From the NCBI GenBank assembly GCA_018806915.1, contig JAGKQI010000100.1, positions 1,178,001-1,242,000 of the forward strand: a stretch of 64,000 nucleotides of DNA. The letters are read 5' to 3'. The position numbers and the translations under genes are program-made. This DNA comes from Phytophthora colocasiae. Lineage: Eukaryota > Oomycota > Peronosporomycetes > Peronosporales > Peronosporaceae. The notes below the pieces were generated by a model, which was not told where the DNA came from, ran no database searches, and worked only from the letters and a program-made list of their open reading frames with translations. This document shows, piece by piece, positions 32,300 to 43,506 of the stretch (position 1 is the first letter of the stretch; each line of letters starts with the position of its first letter).

Positions 32300-33900
32300 T
32301 GTGGTGAAGTAGATTTGTGGTAAAGTGGATTCAAATCAAACCGGATACGACGCAGAACGACCACGATGATGGGTGACGTGCGACAGTGGTGCTAGGGATA
32401 AGGACAGGTCCCTGGAACTGGATACCTATTCTAGGGCGGACCTAAGTTAGGACCCACTTGGCCTAGCTTACCTACGTTCGGATCCCACAGTTCTAAGTGC
32501 GGATCCGGTGATCCTAAGTGCGGATCCGGCAATCCTTAAGTGCGGATCCGGCAGTCCTAAGTGCGGATCCGGCAGTCCTTAAGTGCGGATCCGGCAGTCT
32601 TAAGTGCGGATCCAGCAGTCCTTAAGTGCGGATCCGGCGGTCCTAAGTGCGGATCCTTCGAACCCCCAGATCCAGAGATCCAGATCCAAGATCCTCGGAT
32701 CCCGAAGCCGATCCCCAAGATCCAAGATCCTGAGATCCAGATCCAGGATCCTCGGATCCCGAAGCCGGATCCCCAAGATCCAAGATCCCGAGATCCAGAT
32801 CCAAGATCCTCGGATCCCGAAGCCGGATCCCCAAGATCCAAGATCCCGAGATCCAGATCCAGGATCCTCGGATCCCGAAGCCGGATCCCCAAGATCCAAG
32901 ATCCCGAGATCCAGATCCAAGATCCTCGGATCCCGAAGCCGGATCCCCAAGATCCAAGATCCCGAGATCCAGATCCAGGATCCTCGGATCCCGGAAGCCA
33001 GATCCCCAAGATCCAAGATCCTGAGATCCAGATCCAAGATCCTCGGATCCCGAAGCCGGATCCCCAAGATCCAAGATCCTGAGATCCAGATCCAGGATCC
33101 TCGGATCCCGGGAAGCCAGATCCCAAGATCCAAGATCCTGAGATCCAGATCCAGGATCCTCGATCCCAGAAGCCGATCCCAAGATCCAGAACATCGACAT
33201 AGTGGAGAAGTTGCAGGAGAGCCAGCATGATCTAAGATAGAGATTTGCGATGGGCAAGATAGGGTACAGGATGAGGAACTGGATAACCATAAATCAGAGA
33301 GTCGAATTTGCCTTCTAGTGCGCAAGTGGTTTTCTTCAGGCCCTCAGACAAGGGAAGAGGATAGTGTATTGGCCTCCCCTTAGTCTTCCTGCAAGTTTCT
33401 TCGCATACCTAGCTACAGCTAAGACCGGATCCCTGATTTGGCCGGCTTACCTTACGCTAGTGAAGCCCCAGATCCAACGGTGTTGATTGCTTAACTGTAG
33501 GATCCCTCGACCTCTCAACATCCTCAAGACCAACCGCTACAGGAGGCGGCAAGCAAGACAGTAAAGGAAAGGAAAAGGAGCCCCACACCCATCAAGGCAA
33601 CCCCGGATCCAAGGATCCACAAGATCTTCGAGTCCAAGACCAAGATCCCCTAACCAGGACCTGTGTGCAGGAATACCCACGCACGTCCAACCTCCCAAGT
33701 CCCCGCCAAGGACGTTCAAGCCCTCACGCCTGTGTACACTCTCCCGTTCCTGAGAGAGCAGATCCCGCCCACTGACGGGTACACAAGGTGAGCCTCAGCA
33801 ACCCCCACGGTTATCGGAGTACCCCCTCCGTTAGTCAGTGTCTGGGCGCCGTGTGTGAACGTTGGATCCCTGCTCATTCCCGCGGATCCACTACACCACA
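32300..33900 (+). repeat. LTR 3 (3' LTR of element B)
   Basis: 1601 bp, TGTGGTGAAG...CACTACACCACA, with the GGATCC array at about 32665-33190. It is 137 bp shorter than LTR 2, mainly in the array. Confidence 0.92.
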
Positions 33901-33904
33901 GCAT

Positions 33905-34241
33905 CGATGATCGACACCTCGGATCCCGAGTCAAGAAGCACGGTGGACTTGGCATTGTTGATCTTGCACGTTGCCTTGGCCTGCTTGAAGTGTTTGCTGG
34001 GGACATGGTACTTCCAGTGCCGCGGGACTCTCAGGCATGAGATCTAAGGACATGGCGATCTCGGATCTCTGTATTCATCGTCTGTAGAGCGGAAGCTTGC
34101 AACTCTAGCCGTACGTTTCCCATGAAGTTCACATGTATTATCCAATAGATCCGTTCGCTTGTTGCTAACTTGATCCATGGCCTTCTTGTTCACATATGCA
34201 TAGATGTAAGACGTTGAACGCTCGTCTCGTACCGGATTCAA
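33905..34241 (-). pseudogene. Element A protease, N-terminal half with catalytic Asp
   Basis: Minus-strand reading gives the stretch before the retropepsin and the catalytic Asp-Ser-Gly (LLDSGSEVSIIDA), then stops abruptly at element B. It continues at 20787. Confidence 0.8.
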
Positions 34242-34255
34242 ACCCGGTGAGCGTT

Positions 34256-36575
34256 CTAGCTTAACATCTTCTCGGCAGCTTCTGGAAGCATGTGCTTACT
34301 TGGATCGAACCACTGTCGGATGAGGTTGTAGAACTCTCCATCTGGCACTTGCCGTGATCATGAAGTTCTCCGCAGCCGCGACATACGAAGAAACAGCGAT
34401 CCGACGGATGACCCGTCTTGCCGCACTTCTGGCAGGTAAGGCGCTTCCAGCAGCCAAGATCCGAATGTTTCCTGGATCCGCAGTGCGAGCAGCGCTGCCC
34501 TTCGTTGGAGAAACGTGGTCGACGATCTTGTGGCGTTGGATCCGAGCTGGCTTGGGCTGGATCCGGATCTTTCTTAGGATCCGAAGTTCCTGTCTTGGCC
34601 TCTGTTGATCCGGCTGTCGTCGAGGTAGTCGGTCGCTCACTCTAAGCTGCTACGTATGCTCTGGCGAAGTTCACCATCGGATCCGGAGTCCTCGGAGTCG
34701 GATCCCTCCGATTCGACAACTTGCATGGAACGGATCGCACGCGCTGGACCGGTTGGCTGCGGGGCCGTCGTGGTCTTCGGCCGGAACTTGCTGGACCCTG
34801 ACGACGGCTTCTTCTGTCTGGATCTCGGCGCGATCTCTGGCCCGCAGCACGTCTTCGAGTTGATCCGCGTCCGCAAGTCGGAGTAATGTCAATTGGTCTG
34901 CCAGATCCGCATCCCCGAGCGTTTCTGATGAAGTGTTCGACGTGCTCGCGGCGGGCTTTGGCATCTCCATCCTTGATCATCACCCTCGCACGGAGACCGC
35001 TACGTTCAAGCGATACAAGTATTCCAGTGGCGACTCATCGGATCTTTTGCGAGCGTGGTAGTATTGCCACGCCACCGAGACTCCGAGGCCACAGTACTTG
35101 CGTCTGGAAGGCCTTCAGCAGGTCACTCCACTTCAGCCTTGTGGATCGACTGAGTTGTCTGTACCAGTTTCGCGCTGGACCAGTGAGCAAATCTCCGAAG
35201 GTAAGGCATTTTTCTTCGTCCGATGCTTGATCTCTCGTGAAGGCTGACTTGACCTTACTAATCCATGATCTTGCTCGTTCCTCGTCGTGATCCTTGCCCG
35301 TGAACTCCTTCAAGTCCGATATTGCAGAGATCCGGATCCGTTGAATCGTGCTGGATCCTGCCGTAACGGATGCAGCGGTAGTCGTCGCCGTACGCCGTAG
35401 AGCTAATCCGTCAAGGTCGTCAGGGTCATACTCCCAGTTCTCAGGGTGTGATCCTACTGACTCCATCTCGACATCCCGGTACGCAGGATCCGCAGTGTGC
35501 GTTGTAGCCTGTGGAACCGCAGTCATCTGCTGTTCCTTCAAGAATTTGTCCATGGCCGATTGGAAATAGGTTTGCAGCCTGTTGGTGGATGTATGCGGCG
35601 GATCCATGGCACGGGGCTGATCACGCGAGGTGTCCCGCGTTCGGGCTGGCTTGATCTCCGGGACATCCGTCGGCATACGGGCTGCCAGCATCGCAGCACC
35701 TGCAGGCCCGGAGCGCCATAATGTCGGGAGTTCAGACGGACTGTCGGATCCTGCCTCAGACTCCGCCGAGGCGTATCGAGAGGATCCAGTCTGATACTCT
35801 GAGGACTGCGCTAGCTTGGACACCAGATCCCGGGTCGCTCGTCGTTCACCAACGAGGGCTTCAGTCGGTCGAATAATGAAGCCGCTGCGATACGGATCCT
35901 GTCGTGGTCCAAGCGGAAAAGTGAGTCCCCATCGAAAGCTCCTGCCGCGAAACCAGCTTCCTCTAACAGGCGGAGGAGGTCCAAGGCGCTGTCTAGACTG
36001 TTCGTAGACTGCGCCGGCGCCGTGATCGGGCCGGTGAGGGATCCAACCAACTGGGGTTGTAGGATCCTCATCACAGGGTCTTCTCGGAGGAAGTCCTCGA
36101 GCGCGATCCGGCGATACGAATCCTCCAGCTGGGTCGACGACCACTCTGATTTCACCACCGGCTTCTCGTCGACATCAGATCCTGGTGCCCTCAGCTTCTT
36201 CCGCGCAGTCTTCATCTTCTTCTTCGACGTTTTACCACCTGAGATCTGCGCGGGGGTGGTGGTGGTGGATGAAGATCCAACAGCTTTCGCTGATGAATTC
36301 ACCCGGCGGATCAGAACTCGCGTTCCGATCCGCGGGGTCCCCGAAGGACCTGGGGAGGAGGAGGTTTTTCTTCCGAGTCTGCTGCCAGACTCGCCTCCTT
36401 CCTGTCGGCAGAGCTCCTCCCAGGGCTCCGCCAATCCGTGGATCTAGCGTTCAGCGGTGCTGACGGCGATCCAACGACCGTCGGCACTTCTTCTCCGGTT
36501 CTTCCTTCACTTGTACAGTCTCTTCGGACTCACGGTGATATCCGCCGTCCCCAAAGATCCGGGCACGCGCACCAT
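34256..36575 (-). pseudogene. Element A gag
   Basis: Same protein as gag of element B. A long open stretch (36144-35035) covers the capsid-like part (DLKEFTGKDHDEERARSWI); the zinc knuckles near 34500-34350 are split over frames. The first ATG at 36575 overlaps the primer site, but a one-base difference from element B (three rather than four T at the TCTTT run) ends that frame after about 20 codons. Confidence 0.8.
36556..36574 (-). other. Primer binding site of element A
   Basis: Minus strand TGGTGCGCGTGCCCGGATC, identical to the site of element B. Confidence 0.75.
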
Positions 36576-38270
36576 TGTGGTGTAGTGGATCCGCTGGAAT
36601 GAGCAGGGATCCAACGGTCACACACGGCGCCCAGACACTGACTAACGGAGGGGGTACTCCGATAACCGTGGGGGTTGCTGAGGCTCACCTTGTGTACCCG
36701 TCAGTGGGCGGGATCTGCTCTCTCAGGAACGGGAGAGTGTACACAGGCGTGAGGGCTTGAACGTCCTTGGCAGGGACTTCTGGGAGGTTGGACGTGCGTG
36801 GGTATTCCTGCACACAGGTCCTGGTTAGGGATCTTGGCCTTGGACTCGAAGATCTTGTGGATCCTTGGATCCGGGGTTGCCTTGATGGGTGTGGGGCTCC
36901 CTTTTCCTTTCCTTTACTGTCTTGCTTGCCGCCTCCTGTAGCGGATTTGGTCTTGAGGATGTTGAGAGGTCGAGGATCCTACGGTTAAGCAATCAACACC
37001 GTTGGATCCGGGTCTTCACTAGCGTAAGGTAAGCCGGCCAAATCGGGGATCCGGTCTTAGCTGTAGCTAGGTGTGCGAAGAAACTTGCAGGAACACTAAG
37101 GGAGGCCAATACACTATCCTCTTCCCTTGTCTTAAGTCCCGAAGAAAACCACTTGCACTAGAAGGTAAATTCGACTCTCTGGGGTGAGATATCGAGAGAT
37201 CCCTACACTAGCGTAAGGTAAGCCGGCCAAATCGGGGATCCGGTCTTAGTTGTAGCTAGGTGTGCGTAGGTGGTGACTTGCAGGACACTAAGGGGAGGCC
37301 AATACGCTATCCTCTTCCCTGGTGAGCCCTGAGGAAAACCACTTTGCACTAGAAGGCAAATTCGACTCTCTGATTTATGGTTATCCAGTTCCTCATCCTG
37401 TACCCTATCTTGCCCATCGCAAATCTCTATCTTAGATCATGCTGGCTCTCCTGCAACTTCTCCACTATGTCGATGTCTTGGATCTTGAGGATCCGAGTTC
37501 AGGATCCGAGGATCCAGCTTCAGGATCCGAGGATCTCAGGATCTTGGATCTTGGATCTTGGGATCCGGCTTCGGGATCCGAGGATCCTGGATCTGGATCT
37601 CGGATCTTAGATCTTGGATCTTGGGGATCCGGCTTCGGGATCCGAGGATCCTGGATCTGAATCTCAGGATCTTGGATCTTGGATCTTGGGGATCCGGCTG
37701 GGATCCGAGGATCTTGGATCTGGATCTCGGGATCTTGGATCTTGGGATCCGGCTTCGGGATCCGAGGATCCTGATCCTGAATCTCAGGATCTTGGTTCTT
37801 GGGGATCCGGCTTCGGGATCCGAGGATCTTGGATCTGGATCTCGGGATCTTGGATCTTGGGGATCCGGCTTCGGGATCCGAGGATCCTGGATCTGGATCT
37901 CGGGATCTTGGATCTTGGGGATCCGGCTTCGGGATCCGAGGATCTTGGATCTGGATCTCTGGATCTGGGGGTTCGAAGGATCCGCACTTAGGACCGCCGG
38001 ATCCGCACTTAAGGACTGCCGGATCCGCACTTAAGGATTGCCGGATCCGCACTTAGGATCACCGGATCCGCACTTAGAACTGTGGGATCCGAACGTAGGT
38101 AAGCTAGGCCAAGTGGGTCCTAACTTAGGGTCCGCCCTAGAATAGGTATCCAGTTCCAGGGACCTGTCCTTATCGTAGCACCACTGTCGCACGTCACCCA
38201 TCATCGTGGTCGTTCTGCGTCGTATCCGGTTTGATTTGAATCCACTTTACCACAAATCCACTTCACCGCA
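36576..38270 (-). repeat. LTR 4 (5' LTR of element A)
   Basis: 1695 bp, TGTGGTGTAG...CTTCACCGCA. GGATCC array at about 37480-37975. At 37196-37340 it holds a partial second copy of the segment at 37015-37150 (ACTAGCGTAAGGTAAGCCGG), an internal duplication absent from the other LTRs. Confidence 0.9.
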
Positions 38271-40410
38271 CGTCCGTCACTTCAGTAGCGTAGCGATCTT
38301 CCCAACGGCACACGACGCATTTCCTACGCTTGCGGTTCATGTCAGTATAGAATTGCTTCGAGGAAACAGCCGAGCATCTTTTCTGAGGACTCTCAGAGCA
38401 TGGAGTTTCATTTGTTGATCGTGCAACCCAGACTGTGCTCGACGGAGATGAATGTTCAGGATCCATGCTTGCCGCACTGTCCGCGTAAAACATCAACCGT
38501 TCACTGGGGGCCTCCTTCCACTTCCCCGACAACAACTCGGAACAGAGTTCAACAACGAAATCTCGGTGTGGGTCTCGCACCTTACTAAAATCCACCGCCA
38601 ACCTCCGGGTCAAATAAGCATTAGCTCGAGCAACGTCGATAAGAGCTAATGCTAGTTTCTTGTGCCATTTCTTGAACGAGTGCCCATCTGACAGCGACAA
38701 CCGAGCGCGAATTTGATCAAGGCGATCTACGCCTTGCATACTAGCGTTGTACTCCTTGATGCATGTCGGGGCCGAAAAACTTCGCTTTTCAGAGCGCACT
38801 TGTCGGGCTACTGAAGTAAGTGTTGACGGGTCGGCATTTGAGATCACGGTTACAATAGCGCTATCGTACCACGACGCTGCAACCAGCGAGCTATCAGCCG
38901 AAACAGCCTGCCGGGAGGTTCCACGGGAGCAGTCTTTCTTCTCCAAAAGTACATGGCGAGGAAAATGGGAGCTGGTCTTCCGCACAGTGCCACGAGCGTA
39001 GAGACCCTTGAGACGTAGTGCCATCAGCAGCTGCACTGAAGTGTAGTAGTTGTCGGAGTTGACAATCCGACGAGTAGCATACAGCGGCCGAACAACTTCT
39101 AGAACGCACTTCCGAATCGAGGACAGCTCTGCGACTTCATCGCTCAACGCCTGCGCTGCTTCAGGTGAAACAACGCCATCCAAACGTTCGGTGATTTCGC
39201 TCACGCAATGCAACCGAAAGTTCAGCGATATCCAACTCGTAGCGCAACAGAGCATGTAAATCCGGAAGTGGTATTTCCCCGTCGGTTTCATAGGATTATA
39301 TACAATGAGGGCCTTGCCGTACTTTGACCGGCAAGCAACACTTGCTTCGTCTAGCGCAACGTTACGACCGACCTCCACGTATTTTGCCCCAGTTGTCTTC
39401 AATATATTCAGCAGTGGGCGGATCTTGGCGGCCTGGTCCTGTGCTCCCGCGTTGGTCTCAATACATTGAAAGCAGAAAGCTTTCCTCAGCTCTTTGAATC
39501 GGCGCAGAGGCATCACGTTATCCAGCCCAACTGAAGCCCCACCAATATCAAATTCTCCACTTGTGTGCCCCAGTAGTTAGCGTATTCACCTTTGTCGACA
39601 AGAGATAGGAAACAGCAGTATCCCCAAAAATATCATGAGTTCATCAAGTGAAAACGGTTTCCCGACTGCGATATTGTTCAGGCGTGCATAGGTATTCATC
39701 TCTCCAACAACTTGCTGCCAGAATGAAACCGGAATGTACGCGAAAAAACTCGACGAGGCCGAGTGCTGGAAGATATGCTTGAATTCTGGTCGCAGTCGTG
39801 TTTTAGTTGATCCATCGGCATGTTCGTACAGGTCAGGAGGAGCCTCGCACTGGTTTTCGGGCTCAAATCGGATGCTTTTGATAGCCTCTACCTCTGCTAA
39901 TGACGTCGGAAGTTCCATCGGAGGGTCGAAAGGCTCCATGTACTCCTCTAGAATGTCGGTGTCATCATCGACATTGACTTCCCTCACCGTCATCAACTGC
40001 ACACAAGCGCCCCATCCAGCCCCAGTAGAACGTCCGTGTAGAGCCCGATAGTTAGCGTTGCCCCGCTGCACAGCGCTCAGATTCAAAGTCTCAACGTGGT
40101 TTTGGAACTGCGAGTCCAACCAGTTAATCTGGAACAGCGACTGCTTCAAAACTCGGCAGACTCTTCCAACCAGATACGCACTCCCGACTCCAACATACTT
40201 CTTCTTTTGAGTAATAAAGCCCTCCTTCGCTGGAGCGAATGCTACCAGTGTGTCTACATACATAGACAACACTGACGGCAGGTTTTTTTTCTTCGTACGT
40301 CGAGTAGCTGTACCATTAGGCGTCGAGGGTACTTGGCTCAGTAACAGTGGCCGTAGAAGACAACCTGGTGGGCAGTCCCGTAGCATTAGCAGGTGACAAT
40401 GCTGCGGCAA
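38271..40410 (-). pseudogene. piggyBac transposase, main part
   Basis: Two frames, 40410-39586 and 39516-38271, are joined only by frameshifts near 39580 and 39540. The N-terminal part ends with the piggyBac segment FSLDELMIFLGILLFP. The core has the three catalytic Asp: VALDEASVACRSK, VNSDNYYTSVQLL and MQGVDRLDQIRA. The beginning of the C-terminal cysteine-rich domain (RKCVVCRWED) is cut by gypsy element A; the rest is at 11503-11781. The protein excises and inserts at TTAA. Frameshifts and the insertion make it dead. Confidence 0.88.
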
Positions 40411-41519
40411 CGTAATAACGGCGACTCGTTGGTGTTGGTTGTGGTAGTGGGCAGTACGGCGTCTGTACTGGTGCTGGGTCGTGGTGAGGCTTCAGCGACG
40501 TCGTTCAAGATGAGGTCAAGACTTCGTCTGGGTTTAGTGGCCTGTTTGTTCACCACTGGCACTTCCTCTGGCGGCCGGCTTCGCTTTGACGCAGACTTTG
40601 GCTTGTTTTTTTACCCCCTCGGGCGGCCTCGCTTCCGCTTGGGTGGGGCGGCATCTGAATGCTGGATGTCTGGTGCTACGGCCCCCTCCTGTGCTGTCCT
40701 TCCACGGGTCACAGCTTCGAGCGTACGTGATTCATCGCTAGGGGTGCTGATGGGTGTCGCTACCTCCTGCATAGGCTCGATCGCTTGTGAGGGTGTAGTC
40801 ATTGCAAGCCTCTGCCTTCCACGCGTCTTCGGTTTGTAAGTGGCAACTGAGACGCATTGCGTCCGTCGATTTGTATCAGTTGGTACAAGATCAAATTTGA
40901 GAAAATTCAATTTCAATACTGAAAACAAGTTACGTGCCACACTAGAAAATTCAATTTCAATACTGAAAACAAGTTACGTGCCACAGTTATTTATATTCAT
41001 GCAACTGAGTGTTCATTGTGCCGCTGTAAGCAGGCTACAATATGGGTACGTTTCTACTGGGCCGATGGGGTTGGCTCGCGTTGCGGAGTGAAGGCGGATG
41101 TACTTCGTCATGTAGATCGTGTCCGCTCAGGGCCACTGACAGCACATCCGTTGAAGTTGAACGCGTAAGGTATGTAGTGGGATCCGTAATTTATCACGGA
41201 TCCGCCTCTATCTGTCTCAGGTTTTGTGCATTACGTGAACACAGCTTGACCAATGACAAAACTCGCTGTCGATTTTGCTTGTGGCAGCTGTTATGTCAGC
41301 CAATGAAATTATTGCATAGAATATTGAGGAGAGTACAGTGGCTTATGAAAGGGATCAAATTGCCCTCCTTGATTGACCTATTGCCATATGTTCAGGACGA
41401 CTCCGATCAGGCAAGTACCGTGTTTTAAGAAGGGGGTCATTTTGCCCCCCTTCGTATGTTAACATGCTAACTTTGTATACCATAGTAGTCAAGGTCAATA
41501 AGCTCTGTTCGCGAAAGGG
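40411..41519. other. 5' region of the piggyBac element
   Basis: On the minus strand 40940-40611 reads a basic/proline-rich stretch ending PPKRKRGRPRG (an AT-hook-like motif), possibly the N-terminus of the transposase gene, cut off by a frameshift at a run of T near 40605. A GGATCC-containing inverted repeat lies at about 41180-41206. Confidence 0.45.
40901..40985. repeat. Two tandem 44-bp units in the piggyBac 5' region
   Basis: GAAAATTCAATTTCAATACT...GTGCCACA occurs at 40901-40941 and again at 40945-40985, identical by eye. Confidence 0.9.
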
Positions 41520-41523
41520 TTAA

Positions 41524-42255
41524 TCAAAGTTTGATAACCTTCCCTCCTGCAGAGCACGTGGTTTTCGATGGAGCGACAACATCCTGGTCCATCTGTCTCC
41601 TTTTACTGTTCGTAGCCTCGAAGCGAACGTCAAGACGTTTGGACCTCTTACGTCGTCCTTAGTTATCACCAGTAGAGATTCGCCACAGGTAGGACTTGAG
41701 AACTCGAGCATCCATCCAACAACTTGTTGGACAAGGTGTGTATTTAAGCGTACCGGTACATGCACATGCACATGTACGAACGCCTGTGTGTTGCTCAAAC
41801 GCAATGCAACGACGCCATTACCACGCAAAGGTCACGGGTTCAACAAAGGCGTTTCCTATTGAAAAGGGAGGCACTCCCGACCTCTATACGACCTGAGTGA
41901 AGAGCATTTGTGGAGGAATCGCGTTCTACGAACAGGTCACTAGCGAAAGCCTCACATTTGACTGATTTCGTCGCACCGAGCAGACCAAGTTACGGTCTCG
42001 AAATGACAGGCGCTCTTCATAACTGGATCGAAGTGGGTGCGCTCGCCGTTTTGCGATGACTAACCACGCCTTCTAGCATTACGACGCCGCGGAAATCGAG
42101 GAACGAACAATTCTAGGTGCCCTAAGGCACTGCCGTCCCCGAGATGCCCCCAGCCCACGGCGCTTTAGCTCACAACTCAATCCACCGCCGAGCTCGCAAG
42201 TGCAGCAACTTCCGACCAAGCCTCACCACCAGAACTGGTATCTGCTACCTGCATC
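41524..42255. other. Spacer between the piggyBac insertion and CAP gene 4
   Basis: No gene recognised. A weak initiator-like GCTCACAACTCAATCC lies at about 42171-42186, upstream of CAP gene 4. Confidence 0.4.
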
Positions 42256-43506
42256 ATGCTCGTTGTACGCCCCGTGATCGCCTACCTCGTCGTCGCCGCT
42301 GCTGCTGCGGAAGCCGCCAACCTGCGCCAGGAGCAGCGAAACCTGCAGACGTACAACCAGTCCGATGACTACTACTCCACCATGTTGTACCGCGTCAACC
42401 AAGAGCGCGTGTCTCGCGGTCTCCCGGCACTCTGTACCAACAAGAAGCTCCAGGATGCGGCTCAACGCCACTCCGACGACCAGGCCGCGAACAACTACAT
42501 GGACCACACGGGCACGGACGGAACGAATATGGCGGACCGCGTCTCCGAAGCCGGATACGACTGGAGTTCCGTGGCTGAGAACGTCGCTGCGGGCCAACCC
42601 GACGTCGACTCAGTCATGAAGACGTGGATGGCCTCGCCTGGACACCGAGAGAACATTCTCGGCGACTACACCATGTTCGGCACGGCCTACGCCTACAACC
42701 CCAGCAGTCAGTACAAGCACTACTGGACCCAGGACTTCGGAACGGGCGAGACTGAGGAATGCTACGGTGGAGGTGTTGCCCCCAAGACACAGAAGTCTAC
42801 CTACACTCATGCCTCGACCCCCAAGTCGTATGAGACGACAGAAACGCCGTACGCGGGCCACGTTGATGAGACCGACGCACCGTGCACCGACGAACCGGTG
42901 GTGGTCGACCCCGTCGACAATGGATACGGGTCGAAAGCTACCGACGCACCTTACACCGATGCCCCAGTTCACAGCGAATACGGCTCGAACACCGATGAGC
43001 CTTGCACCGACGCCCCGGTCCACAACGGATATGGCTCGCAGACTGACGCACCTTACACGGATGCCCCGGTTCACACTGGATACGGAACCGAAGCGCCTTA
43101 CACTGACGCCCCGGTCCACAACGGATACGGCTCGAACACCGATGAGCCTTGCACCGACGCCCCGGTCCACAGCGGATATGGCTCGCAGACTGACGCACCT
43201 TACACAGATGCCCCGGTTCACACTGGATACGGAACCGAAGCGCCTTACACTGACGCCCCGGTCCACAACGGATACGGTTCGCAGACCGATGCACCTTACA
43301 CCGACGCTCCGGTTGTGGTGGACCCAGTTCACAATGGATATGAATCGACGACCGAGGAACCATGCACTGACGCCCCAGTCGTTGTGGACGGACCTGAAAT
43401 CGGATTCGACGAGCCAGTGGTTGTGAACCACTACGACACTCCAGTCACTCAGAGCCCGGACAACTACAAGCCTACTAACAGCGACGACTGCGACCCTGGC
43501 TTCTAA
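42256..43506 (+). CDS. Secreted CAP-domain (SCP/PR-1-like) protein 4 with long repeat tail
   Basis: 416 residues. Signal peptide at 1-20 (MLVVRPVIAYLVVAAAAAEA). CAP domain at about 35-160 with AAQRHSDDQAANNYMDHTG, AENVAAGQ, SPGHRENILGDYTMFG and HYWTQDFGTG. The tail (about 195-390) is built of some ten tandem units like GYGSQTDAPYTDAPVH, alternating Tyr or Cys (PCTDAP/PYTDAP), unlike the Pro/Thr stalks of copies 1-3. The end is DCDPGF. The even Cys spacing in the tail could allow cross-links or cell-wall attachment; this is inference. Confidence 0.92.
   Translation: MLVVRPVIAYLVVAAAAAEAANLRQEQRNLQTYNQSDDYYSTMLYRVNQERVSRGLPALCTNKKLQDAAQRHSDDQAANNYMDHTGTDGTNMADRVSEAGYDWSSVAENVAAGQPDVDSVMKTWMASPGHRENILGDYTMFGTAYAYNPSSQYKHYWTQDFGTGETEECYGGGVAPKTQKSTYTHASTPKSYETTETPYAGHVDETDAPCTDEPVVVDPVDNGYGSKATDAPYTDAPVHSEYGSNTDEPCTDAPVHNGYGSQTDAPYTDAPVHTGYGTEAPYTDAPVHNGYGSNTDEPCTDAPVHSGYGSQTDAPYTDAPVHTGYGTEAPYTDAPVHNGYGSQTDAPYTDAPVVVDPVHNGYESTTEEPCTDAPVVVDGPEIGFDEPVVVNHYDTPVTQSPDNYKPTNSDDCDPGF

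Larger units (their letters stand above)
20788..33900 (+). mobile_element. Ty3/gypsy element B, full length, nested in element A
   Basis: LTRs at 20788-22525 and 32300-33900 in the same orientation, target duplication GCAT (20784-20787 and 33901-33904). Length 13.1 kb. It is the same family as A, with the same primer site, gene order, repeats and ends, but on the opposite strand. It was therefore inserted after A. Its gag-pol region is broken by many frameshifts, most heavily between 29.4 and 31.5 kb. Confidence 0.93.
11782..38270 (-). mobile_element. Ty3/gypsy element A, full length, interrupted by element B
   Basis: LTRs at 11782-13381 and 36576-38270 are in the same orientation. They begin TGTGGTG and end CACCACA (CACCGCA at the right copy). 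The flanking target duplication is CGTC (11778-11781 and 38271-38274), four bases. Without element B the length is about 13.37 kb. Order on the minus strand: LTR, primer site, gag, protease, long acidic linker, reverse transcriptase, RNase H, second RNase H, integrase, chromodomain, GGATCC-rich untranslated repeat, polypurine-like tract, LTR. Element B sits in the protease gene. Several frameshifts make it defective, but the integrase-chromodomain frame is open for 416 codons. Confidence 0.92.
9524..41523 (-). mobile_element. piggyBac element with DOT1-like cargo, split by nested gypsy insertions
   Basis: The left end reads TTAA-CCCTTTAGAGG (9524) and the right end CGCGAAAGGG-TTAA (41523), so both ends begin CCCTTT inside a TTAA duplication, the hallmark of piggyBac. 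Both ends also share hairpins built on GAAGGGGG and TTTTGACCCC. The transposase gene (minus strand) begins near 40410 and ends at 11503; its two parts fit together when the gypsy insertion and one CGTC copy are removed. Own length without the insertion is about 5.5 kb. A Myb/DOT1-like gene sits convergently at the other end. The host site lies between CAP genes 3 and 4. Confidence 0.8.

Noticed and set aside
24200..36000. Possible tRNA or other RNA genes
   Set aside because: Searched by eye for tRNA-like arms in spacers and around the elements; nothing beyond the tRNA-complementary primer sites was convincing.
42938..43363. Regular short repeats in CAP gene 4 considered as a CRISPR-like array
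   Set aside because: Repeats are in frame, code for GYGSQTDAPYTDAP units and have no unique spacers; the organism is eukaryotic.
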